A DNA stretch of 64,000 nt, from the NCBI GenBank assembly GCA_026874595.1, contig CM049313.1, forward strand, positions 9,915,508-9,979,507, written 5' to 3'. The stretch is from Sipunculus nudus (taxonomy: Eukaryota; Annelida; Sipuncula; Golfingiida; Sipunculidae). The translations under genes were made by a program, and so were the position numbers. Shown one piece after another: positions 46,201 to 58,200 of this stretch. Position 1 is the first letter of the stretch. Every line of letters starts with the position of its first letter. Under the pieces are notes generated by a model. It did not search any database, was not told the DNA's origin, and saw only the letters and a program-made list of their open reading frames with translations.

Positions 46201-49200
46201 TTTCTCACTTCAAATAAATTATCCTAAAATTCACACATATGAAATGAGGTCAGAGGTCACCACACTTTGACGGCACCACCCAGACTTACCAAAAATCTGA
46301 TGGATTTCCATATAACTCATGATGAGTATTAAACAATACAGTTTCTCACCTGAATTACATTCTCAGCAAATTCACGCATATTTCATGAGGTCAGAGGTTC
46401 ACGCATATTTCATGAGGTCAGAGGTTACGAAATATGCAACAGTCGTATTATGCACCATTTTCGGTTGTTGTTTAGATGACAGATCATCATTTGTAGAGGT
46501 ATGTTCTCTCTGAGAGTTGTAACGCTTTGAATGATTGTGATCTCTGGTGTATTTACAGATGACTTAACGGTTTCTGGTGGAGCAGCTAAGCTGGGGTCCT
46601 CAAGTGTCTGGGGCATCATGCGTGGCCTGGAAACCTTCAGTCAGATAGTGTACGAGACTGACGAGGGAACAGTAAGTTAATCTGACGTAACATGTAAAGT
46701 ATCCTTTATGATCAGAAGGTCTTAGAGAACCACATAATATGTTTTATTGTGAAATAAATGCCCAAAATGGTGTTGTCATTGATTTACAACTAGCAGCATA
46801 GCTCCCCACCATAGCTACCATTGATTTTTAAGTACAATCTTTAAATAAAATATACTAAAATTTTTGGGATACTTTGGGTTATAATATGTTGTTTATGTAT
46901 ATAATCCTGGTTTTGCAAATTAATCAATGATTCTGTACTGTTTAATTTTATTCCTTTCAGTTTTACCCCAAATGGGTAGGTAAGAAAAAAAGTCAGTATC
47001 AAACTTTGTTTTATGTTTCAGTTCATGGTGAATGACACAATGATCTCGGATTTTCCTCGATTTTCCCACAGAGGAATCCTCCTTGACACATCCAGGCATT
47101 TCCTCTCTGTTGGAGTCCTTAAAGCAGCCATAGTGAGTGTCTTCCTTCTACTGTTAGTCATGTATATTTTCATACTGATTATCAACAGCACAGGACTTTC
47201 CATCCATTTTTTCTTATGACAGTTTATCAGGTAATGTTAATTTGCTCCAGCATCTGAATCTATTCCTTTAAAGCATTCTGGTAAAACTATAAAGCATCAG
47301 AAATTTGAGTCACATTTGACCTCTATTGGGATGAACAGATGTTGATTCCGCGTACATGACATAATTTTACTCAAATATTAGTGAAAACTTGAGTTTTATA
47401 TGAATGCTTATGAATGATATCAGCATGGCAATTTATGTATAATTTTGAAAGCTTTTATGTTTATTTTTTCATATAAATATATAAAATATAATATGATATT
47501 TTTTTCAAGCAATTCTAAAGGTAATGGTAATTAAAAATGAAACCGCTTATTTCCAGTCCCCTAGCATTCCTTATATACACATTTAAAAATTGCAATGCAT
47601 GAGATTTCTTTGTTTTTGCAGGAGGGAATGGCATTCAACAAATACAATGTTTTCCACTGGCATATTGTGGATGATAATTCATTTCCTTACGAGAGTCCCA
47701 CCTACCCAGACCTCAACAAACAGGTATGGGTGATAAAGGTCAAGGTCATGCTAAAATGGGGTCAAATATGTAATTTATTTCCTGTATTAACTTTACCAGG
47801 TAATGTTAATTGTTTCTAACATCCAAATTTTTTGCTTTTGACCACTATGATAAAAATTTGTTGTGTTCATTTATCTCAGCATTATGTATTTATTTCCCAA
47901 ATGAGTACATTTGATATTAGATTAATTTTGTCAAAAGACATTGAAAGCATTAAAAAAGTGCAGGGAGAACAAAATATAAAAATATGAATGTTAATTATTA
48001 ATTAGAATTTCAGAGTTGTTTATTTTAATTTCCCTCTCATTCACCAGGGGGCATATGACCCATATACACACATATACACTCAGGAAGATGTCAAGGACAT
48101 CATTGAGTTCAGTCGTCGCCGTGGTATCCGAGTTGTTCCAGAATTTGACACACCAGGTGAGGGTGTTTATTGAGGCACATTCATTCACAGAGAGACACAC
48201 AGACACACAGAAAAATAGACACAGACTCATTTATTTCTGATGCAGAGACCAGCTGACATTATGTACACTTTCCCTGACATGGTTTGTTCAGCATTTTTGG
48301 CTATCTAAAATATTTTCATGATCTCTGCCTGTTTGCTGTCATGTTGAGTAGAGGGTAGGAACCAGAAGCCATGTAAGCCATACAAATGCAGCTGGCTTGG
48401 ACAAAGAGACAGCTCACTTTGGTAGTAAGCTGAGTTTTGTGGCTCAGCTTGGCTTTGCAAAATGTCAGCTGGCTTAGACTGACCTGAAAGCCTATTTGTT
48501 TGAAGATGTTACAAAGTACCCATTTTATTTAAACAAGTTTTCTGTATAATGTGTAAAACATTGCTTCCATTTTTCATTTTAACTTGTTTGTGATTTAATA
48601 TTGTGTATAGTTTATCCTGGTGATTTCATAAGACAAAACTTTCATATTTAAACAATATCACCGTTTCCTTTGAGTGACATGACACAAAAAATAACAAAAC
48701 CTTAAATTTGTTTCTGGCATTTTTATTTGTAAAAGATTTATCTTTTTGTATTAATATTTTCTCAAGCCAAACTGAGCTGCTCAATATCAGCTCACTTCAG
48801 CTTAATGAAATATCAGCGGCGCTTGCTGATAAACTCGGCTTGGCTTGATTTTAAGTCTCCTGGCATTGGTTCAAAATGATGGTGGTGCCGGGCTCTATCA
48901 AAGAAGATACCATCAGACGGTGCATGCAGCTAGTAAACATGATTGTGATTGTGTGGTCAAACTGAGTTGGAAATACGTTGGTGGAAGTTCCAAACACCCT
49001 GACATGATGAATGACTATATAGCAGTGTACTTTGATGTTTTCACATTTTTACAGCAAACATGGCTCTGGGATTAATTTTGGACTACTTTTTTATCTTTTA
49101 TAGTTTGCCTCAAAAGGAGGAATATCAGGTCAGATGAAACATATGCTGTGCCAGGGAATAAAATATATGTTATATAACTATTTGAGGAATGTAAACAGAC

Positions 49201-52200
49201 ACACAGCACAGACAGATAAAGAGAGCAACATAGACACACACAGACATAGAAAGATGCACACATAGAAAAAGACAGATAAACACCAACATGCAAAGATATA
49301 TGCACACTCAGAGATACAGATGCAGACACACACAAACACATACAGAAACATACACACAGAAAAATATATTTACACAGAGACTCACATAGACATATAGACA
49401 GGCACACTTAGACAAACACAGGTACAGAAATTCACTAATACATATAGATATATTCAGGCATGCACACCCAGAAACACTGCAGTATATACAAGAAATTAGT
49501 TATTCAGGTGTCAGATGGAAAAATTTACTACCAGTCCAAACAGCAGGCAATGCACTACTCTACTTTGGAATCTGTGCATTGGGAGCTTCTATGATTCCTC
49601 CTATTTATACACTGAGCAATGCATTCTTAAAGTTCCAGAAAATTCCGCTCATTTCTAGAGACACAGTTTGGCACCTGACAAATTATTCATCTATCCTGTG
49701 TCCATAACACACACATACAGACAGAAACATTAATTTTACACACTCTCACACAGTCACCAGCCAACCTTCACAGTGGGCTGAGGTTTCATATGTGTACCCA
49801 TAATGAAATGGCAATAAATTATTTTTTTTTAGATGTGTTCACCATTTATCGTTTGAAGGTCACACACAGTCGTGGGGTAAGGGTCAGCCAGGACTGCTGA
49901 CTCCCTGTTACTCTGGTGGAAAACCCACAGGGGGCTACGGTCCGATCGATCCAACCCAGAACACCACCTACAGCTTCCTGAAGGGCCTGTTGTCAGAACT
50001 GACCAAAGTCTTCCCAGACAAATACATCCACCTTGGTGGTGATGAGGTGTCATTTTCATGCTGGTATGTGGATGTATAGCCGTGACAACCTGATTCAGTA
50101 GGCATTGATAATTGGGCTGGTAAACCTACTTGAGTAGAGATACAAGCAATATTGAGGTATTTATGGCAGTGGTCTTCCATCATGTTGCATTCATATTGTG
50201 GTAAACAGCCCATAATCTTAACATTTTGCTAGGAATGATGAAATAACACAAGAGAATACATGTGAACTCACAACCCAAACTGAAACCCCGTCTCTTTGGT
50301 AATGAATCATTTCCTGTATCACGTACAGGTTGTCTGCATTAAGTAACCTGTGCCAGCCATGCCTGTATTCATGCAGTCAGAAATTCAACAAACATGCTGA
50401 GGGGTTCACCAATATGCTGATTTAAAACGGCACTTTTCTTGCTCATGTTTGGTGTTAGAAAGTAGACTAAAAATGCAAAACAGAAGTCTGGTTGATGTCA
50501 ATTGACAGTGTGACAGTAGTCCATGAGTCATTGTCCAAAATGACAAAAACATTTGCATCCTCATTTGGCCATTCCTCAAACCTAGTTGGAAAGGCACTCT
50601 GACAGTCTGAAATCTGGTTGTAATGTCAGAGGGCTGATTTGGCGATAGTGGATGTATAATCAAATACCTTAAACTAAATCATCCATAGCTACATTTAAAT
50701 TTAAAGAATAGGACTCCCTCCTTGTGTTAGCAATGTATACAAGACTCACTTTGCATTTGAATTGCATCTTCAGGCCCAGCTTTCAGTCATGGCAGCAGTT
50801 ATGCCCAAAACTGCATCCCAGTCCCAATATCCCCTAAGTTCCTCACACAGGACTTATACACAACAGTCATCTCAGATCTCTTTTTGTGATACCACTGCTT
50901 TATATAGCAAAATTGTCTAGGTTTGACCACCAGGTGAGCACAAGAAGTGTTTTATTACGTAAACAACGATGTGAGCGTTTTCTGTATTAATGAGAATATT
51001 CTCTGTTAGTATTCACACGCCAGAAGCCCCACTTACAAAATTTTCCCTGAGTAGGCCTATCATTGCCCACTTCCGCCTCATTCTCGGTATTTAGGTCATG
51101 CCTCGTTTTGGTAGAGAGGCAACGGGGTGTTTGGCGTTTGTGCTAGACGGACGTGTCGACGGGCTACTCCCGTCTGTCCGCTGTTGGTTTTCACTTGCTC
51201 GTTGCCTCACCTATTGTAAGTACGCTTTCATTTTCCCTTGGCCACTATGGAAGTCTCTCGGACTTGTTCATCTTGTGGAGCGTCTCTCCCTTCCTGGGAT
51301 ACACACCCCTCTTGTCTTGGTTATCGCTCCAGTGAGGGCACGTGCCTTGGTGAGGCGGACCCATGTTTTTATTGTCATACATGGCCGCCCTCTCAATGGG
51401 CTAGACTTCATGCATGGTCGACAGCCCTTGATCCCATTGTGCCCTCTCCTGCGCTGTCTTCGGCTCTGGTTGCGGGGAGCAGGGGGGGTGCCCCTCCTTC
51501 TGAATCTGGTCGGGTGGCATTGCGCTCCCCCTCTGCGGATCCCCTTCTCATTCCCGGCCCTGTCCCTCCCTCCCAGGGCTCTGTCTTCCAGACCCCTGTT
51601 TGGGCTCCGGCTAGAGCTCTAGCCGCCCCCTGCAGGAAGCGTCCGACCCCTGCCCCGCCTGGGCCCCCCGAGAAGGCTCTTGCTGTTTCCCTCATTCACT
51701 GTCTCTCCAGTTTTTGTGAATCCTTAAGGGCGGATTTCGACCTTGAGTCGGAATCCGCGCCCCAGGCCACAGCTACGGGGCTGGTTTCTTTGACCGATCC
51801 TCCTGTGTTGTCCCCGCAGCGTCCCGTTCGGGTGGAGGTCACTCGTTCCCCACCGGCTCCGGCGCAGGTAAGTGCTCCCCCCCTGCTTGATCCCCCCCTT
51901 CCCAGCATTCTGTCCCTGCGCCCCCTTAGGGCCCGTCCTTTCGCTGATGCGGTTCCCCTCCCTTCTGAGTCTCCTGACGCCCGCCCTGCGGTTCCTGATC
52001 CGGACCCTGTCTGTGTCCAGGCAGCTCCTGCGGCCTCGTTCGCTCTTGGTTCTCCGTCCGTCCGTTCTCCGCTTGTATTTACAGATCAGGCGCCCCCGGC
52101 CGGTACGGATCAGTGGACTGCTCTCAACACGCCGAGGCAGGCATGGCGCACCATGAAGTCTGACCTCCTTGATCAGGTGGCCTGCACAATCATCATGCCG

Positions 52201-55200
52201 CTGTCACCGGCGCTATATCCTCATCGTCTGGGTCGCCAGTGCCGCCTGGCGCACGGCGCCCTTGGCAGATCGGTACCTTGTGGTCCCCTAAGGCGTATCG
52301 GGCAACCTGCCTTGACAGGCTCGTCCTTTCCCGCTGTTCCATGGGAACTGATGCGGGCAGAAACGGGGCTTGATCAACCCTTCTCTGACGGTAGGCTGCT
52401 TTATTCCCCGGGGCGCATGTATCCGATTCTCAGCTCTTGGATATGGAGGCTCTCGCCCGCCAGACCGCCGGTGTTGTTAAAGACCTCCAGGCTGTTACCA
52501 GCCTGTTGTCTATTTCTCAGGATCCTGCCGTATTAAATAATATATGGCAGGCTTCCGCTCACGCATGTTCCAAGTTACAACACTTGGCCTGGCGCCAGGT
52601 GGAGGATTGTATCCTGCTCCGCCGCGCCGGGTGTCTCCGAACCCTTCGTTCCGTCCAGCCCGCGCTGTCACCCGCTGAGCTTTCGGATCTTTATACTCAG
52701 CCGTTCACGGGATCTCTCCTCTTTTGGGGTCATCTATCCCGCGTATATGAGGCTGCCCTGGATCATTCAGATCGTCAGGCCCGCCTCCGGTCAGCGCCTC
52801 CTCTGACCTCACAGACGTCTCGCCCTTACTTGTCACGTACTGCTCCGGTACGGGGTCCAGCTGCTAGCCGCTCGGTGGCTCCCGTCCGCCCGTGTGCTTG
52901 GCCGTCCGGGTCTCGCCAGGCCTCCTCCTTGGAGGGGTCGCGGCTGTAAGTGACACTCCAGGTCCGGTAGGCGGCCACCTTCAGACCTGTTATCCGGCCT
53001 TGAGGCGTGTCACCTCGCATCCCCTAGTTTTAAGCACCGTTTGTTTCGGCTTCCGAAATTCGTTTTTCACCCCTCCTCCCTGCACGGCATTTCCGTTCGT
53101 TACTTCTCCACCGAGGGATCCGGCCAAGCGTCCCACGCTAGAATATGCCATTCTGTCACTTCTCCTGAAGGGCGCCATTCTCCCGGTCGATCCCGGGACT
53201 CCCGGGTTTTATTCCTGCATTTTTCTTGTCCCCAAGCCACACGGACAGTGGCGCCCGATTATAGATCTGAAGCGACTCAATGCCTTTATTCGACCACCCC
53301 ATTTTCGAATGTTCAATATTCCTGCCGTGCTCCGCACCGTCCCCCAAGGTGACTGGGCGTTCATGTACCTATTCATCCTGTGTCTCAGCCGTACCTTCGG
53401 TTCGCCTACGGCTCTCGCGTGTTTCATTTCAGAGCCTTCCCCTCCGGGATCAATATTGCGCCTTGGATCTTTACGATCCTTGTTCATGCTGTAACCTCTT
53501 ACCTCCGGTCTCCGTCATCCCGTCGTTTCAGATTTTCTCCAGGGGTCCGCGCTCGTCCATAGCGCCCGCGGTACGTCGTTCCTTCTTGGCGCCTTGACGT
53601 GGTACTCTGGCACCTCTGCGGCGCTCCTTATGAGCAGCTCCGCTCCGCGCACCTGCTCAATCTGTCGCATAAGACGGCTTTCCTCCTGGCGCATGCACTG
53701 CTGGCCGTTGAGCTGAGCTTCATGCTCTCATGGCCGATCCGAAATTTTCTCAAATTGCGGCTAATGGTTCGTCAGCAGACTTTCACTTTCCTCCGGACTT
53801 TTATCGAAAATCGCAGTCTTACGATGACCCCACAATTTCGTGGCACGTTCCTGCCCTGCCTAACGGCCAGTACTGGTTCGGCGCCACGAATTGCCCCGTC
53901 CAGGCCTTACGATACTATCTTAAGGCTACAAAATCACTCCGGGGGGGCCATAAGAAACTTTTTATTTCTTCCAAATTGGGTGCAGCTGATAGAAATTAGT
54001 CCTATTACTATCAGTAACTGGATAAAGGCTGCTATCATCGCCGCCCATGACTCTTTATGTCAGGCTGACCTCCAGTCCTTCCCATGTCACGGCTCATGAG
54101 GTCAGGGCTATCGCCTCGTCTTTCGCTCACCTTTCGGGTGTGTCTCCTGCTGCACTGCTCAAAATGTGTATCTGGAAGTCTCCTTCCACGGTTACTCAAT
54201 TTTACCTCAAGGACGTCCGCCTGCAGGACTCCGGCCTGTATGCCATGGGTCCCGTGGTTGCCTCGGGCACTATCGTTAACTTCACCAGCACAGCTTCCTC
54301 GACTCATGTTCGGCCCACTACCTGCCTGCAGACGTCGTCTTCTGCTGTGATTTCTACTACTTGCTGACCGCATTCTCTTCATCTTCTTCGTTCCAGGTCA
54401 GTATCTCCCTCCCTATGGTTTATCTGTTTCTTCTCATTAATACAGAAAACACTCACATTGTTGTTAACATAATAAAACCCCCCATTCCCCTCCCCGTGAA
54501 TGGTGGTTTTGTTAGTAAACGGATGTGAGCTTTTCTGTATTACAATCATCTCTCCCTCCCCCGTTACTTCCTCCTTCGCCCTCGAATAAGTGTCTCTACC
54601 AAAACGAGGCATGACCTAGATACCGAGAATGAGGCGGAAGTGGGCGATGATAGGCCTACTCAGGGAAAATTTTGTAAGTGGGGCTTCTGGCGTGTGAATA
54701 CTAACAGAATATTCTCATTAATACAGAAAAGCTCACATCTGTATACTAACAAAACCACCATTCACTGGGAGGGGAATGGGGGGTTATCAGGCCAATGACA
54801 GCGTGGTATCGCATTGTGCATCCAGCTTCAAATTTTAAACATGTGACCTCCCTCTTGCTGGTCTGATTACACAAGAACCCCAACTCTCGTAATTTGATGT
54901 AATCAAGTCCACACCATCAGAATCCAAGTGCTGAATCCAGGCCACGTGAGTCCAGTTAAAGTCGGAGTCCTTTAGGTTGGACTCAAAGTTTATCTTCTTA
55001 TAGTCTGAGTCATTTGGAACTTGAGGACTACAATACAAATCTTCTTATGAAACAAAAGTAAAAAAAAATATTTTAGATAATTATACAAATTTTATGTTAG
55101 TTTACAAGTGCCCTTTACTTGAAAGTTTACATTTAGCCCCTGATGCAGAGCCTAAACTTGGTATGTATATTGTAATATTCCATTGGTAGTTCAGCATATG

Positions 55201-58200
55201 CACAACCTTTTATTAGTTCACTCTGTGAACTTATGCCATGGCGCAGCGTCCGCCGTCCACTGTCTACTGTCAACTGTCCACCGTCCACCATCTGTTACCA
55301 AATATCTCAACAGCCACAGCAGCTACCTTCATGAAACTTTGCAGAATTAATGATCATGGGATGGACATGCAAAAATAAGCTTTTGGTGGCGCCACCTATG
55401 TTGACCTACTTTCTGCGGGACGAAATGGTCTTTTCCACTTCTTCCAAGATAAGTCATAAAGTATTAATATTTTGGCCTTCATATCATAGTCAACAGTTCC
55501 TTAGAAGAAGGGGAATAATTTGTGTGTAAATTCAGTCAGGTCATTTTCAAGATGGCGTCTCTATGGAACTTCAAATCGTGTCGATCGCAAAATATGACAA
55601 CTTGATGTGTTTCCATACAGGATGTATTATCTGTTACTAAATATCTGAGGAACTGCTGCAGCCTTCAGTTTCAAATTTCACAGGAATATTGATCATGTGA
55701 CTGCTCAATGATTTTGACCTCCAGGTGGCGCCACCTTTGTTGACCTACTTTCTGCGGGATGAAATGGTCTTTTCCACTTCTTCTGAAATAAACTCATAAA
55801 GTATTAATATTTTGGCCTTCATATCATAGTCAGCAGTTCCTTAGAGTAAGGGGAATAATTTAAGTATAAATTCAATCAAGTCTTTTTCAAGATGGCGTCT
55901 CTACAGAACTTCAAATTCTGTCGATTGCAAAATATGACAACTTAATGTGTTTCTATACATGATGTATTGTCTGTTACCAAATATCTGAGGAACTGCTGCA
56001 GCCTTCAGTTTCAAATTTCACAGGAATATTGATCATGTGACTGCTGAATGATTTTGACCTGCAGGTGGTGCCACCTGTGTTGACCTATTTTCTACAGGCT
56101 GTAATGGTCTTTTCTCTTTTTTCCAAGATATGTCATAAAGTATAAATACTTTGGCTTTCATATCATAGTCAAAAGTTACTAGGAGAAAGGGAAATAATAA
56201 TTTTAGTATAAATTCAGTTAAGTCATTTTCAAGATGGCATATCTACAGAACTTCAAATTATGACAATTGCAAAATTTGACAACTTGATGGTTTCCATACA
56301 GGATGTATTGTCTGTTACCAAATATCTTAGGGACTGCTGCAGCCTTCAGTTTCAAATTTCACAGGAATATTGATCATGTGACTGCTGAATGATTTTGACC
56401 TGCAGGTGGTGCCACCTTTGTTGACCTACTTTCTGCGGGACGAAATGGTCTTTTCCACTTCTTACTAGATAAGTCACAAAGCATTAATATTTTGGCCTTC
56501 ATATCATAGTCAGCAGTTCCTTAGAGGAAGTGGTATAATTTGAGTAAAAATTTAGTCAAGTCATTCTCAAGATGGTGTCTCTACGGAACTTCAAATTTTG
56601 TCGATCGTAAAATTTAACAACTTGATGTGTTTCCATACATGATGTATTGTCTGTTACCAAATATCTTAGGAACTGCTGCAGCCTTCAGTTTCGAATTTCT
56701 CAGGAATATTGATCATGTGACTCCTTAAGGATTTTGACCTGCAGGTAGCGCTATCTGTTTTAGCTACTTTCAGCAGGCTGTAATGGTCTTTTCCACTTTT
56801 ATTCATTATATGTCATTAAGTATTTATTTGTTATAATCTGCCAAAACAGAGTCTCCTCTGAGACTCTTGGACTGATCTTTCTGAAACATTTTTTTTAATC
56901 ACCTGCCAAAATGCACAGTAATTCACAGAGTGAACATTAGACCCCTGGGTCTCTTGTTATTTATTACAGGGGTTTCATTTCAGCTGGATTCAAAATGGAC
57001 TTGGTCTGATTTCTCGAGTCCTTTTGTCCAAGTACAAGTCCGTCCAGAACCATTGAGTTCAAGTCGGAGTCCAAGTCCATTCTCTCATTGGTCTGATTCT
57101 TGGCCCTGTGCCAGAACCAGTGTTTTCAGGACAATGAGAGCTGGATGCACAAGTGGTTTCAACCAAGTTCTAGGATCAGTTTGAAAACTTGTGACTTTGG
57201 TTTGGATCTTCAAGGTCAAATCAGAGGAACTATAGTTCATTGTTTCTGTGATTTCTTGTGACTTTGATAACGTTTGAACCACTCATTGTTATTGTGAAAT
57301 TTGATATGTCAGTTGTTTCAACCGAAAGCTCTGAAGAGTTCAAGAACTGGTAGCTGTGACCTTCATCTTCAAGGTCAGATCATTAGAAGACCAGGATTTT
57401 TGTGAGCCCCATAACTTTGAAAGTACAAAACAGCAAGCTTTTGTCTTGTCATTTTCCACCATATGGTCAGTGTGCCATATCTTCTTTTGCCAAGTGCAAC
57501 AAAAAGGCATCTCCAGAAACACACACAGACATGAGTCTCATCCAGCCACAGGCCAAAAATAATGATTAAGGGCTTCACCTTTTGCCAGGACTGCAATCAT
57601 GACAATATGCACCTAAATAATCTTATTTCAGTTCGTTAGTTGTTTCCTATGGATTAGTGGCAATTTCATGGATTACCATACCCCCCCCCCCCCCCTTCCC
57701 TTTTCCTTCTTCCTTGTTTTACCTGAACTTCAAAGAATATTTCTTTCTTTAATCAAATCTGCTGATAGATAAAGTATACCGGTATTACAAATTGCTATCA
57801 GTAACTCCTGAACTATTGGCCACTTGAAGAAAAGATGTAGAATATTTTCAGGATCTATGCAGTAATATGTACAGTATGGATCTCTAAGGATACCACATTT
57901 ATGCAGTTTTTTTATATTTTTAAAGGTTAGGTCCATGGCCTGTTGGTGGCACTGTCTATAGAATGAGGATGAAGGTATCCATACAATAAGAATGATATGT
58001 TATTATTAAGCCTTCTGGATTTTAGGTTTTATATGCATGGGATTAGGAATAATCCATGGATATCCATTTTCCCTTTATTTACAGGAAGTGATGGATATTC
58101 TAAAAATCAGTCTTTGTACACAAAATACTGGGGGAATTGCTGGGGTGCTTTTTCAATTTGACCATTAAATGTACATTGTATCTTTTGTAAAAATGTTGCT

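Larger units (their letters stand above)
42741..46558 (+). other. HEX intron 2, remainder
   Basis: AT-rich, no coding exon supported. Contains a single transposon arm at 45587-45609, a perfect DR1 motif at 46247-46259 and a 27-bp tandem duplication near 46371-46424. Confidence 0.6.
50949..54785 (+). mobile_element. DIRS-like retrotransposon, copy 2, inside HEX intron 7
   Basis: A 3.84-kb element in sense orientation to the host gene, with both inverted terminal repeats, a Gag-like ORF, a partial RT, a tyrosine recombinase and an internal complementary region. Against copy 1 it lacks about 1.53 kb between the RT palm (about 53439-53520) and the recombinase N-terminal region (about 53530), which removes RNase H. 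No target-site duplication is seen, as expected for recombinase-mediated insertion. Frames are broken in RT and recombinase. Confidence 0.85.

Noticed and set aside
49072-49407. 111-codon Cys/Leu/Ser-rich minus-strand ORF
   Set aside because: It reads the complement of ACAGACAC simple sequence in HEX intron 6 and shows no domain.
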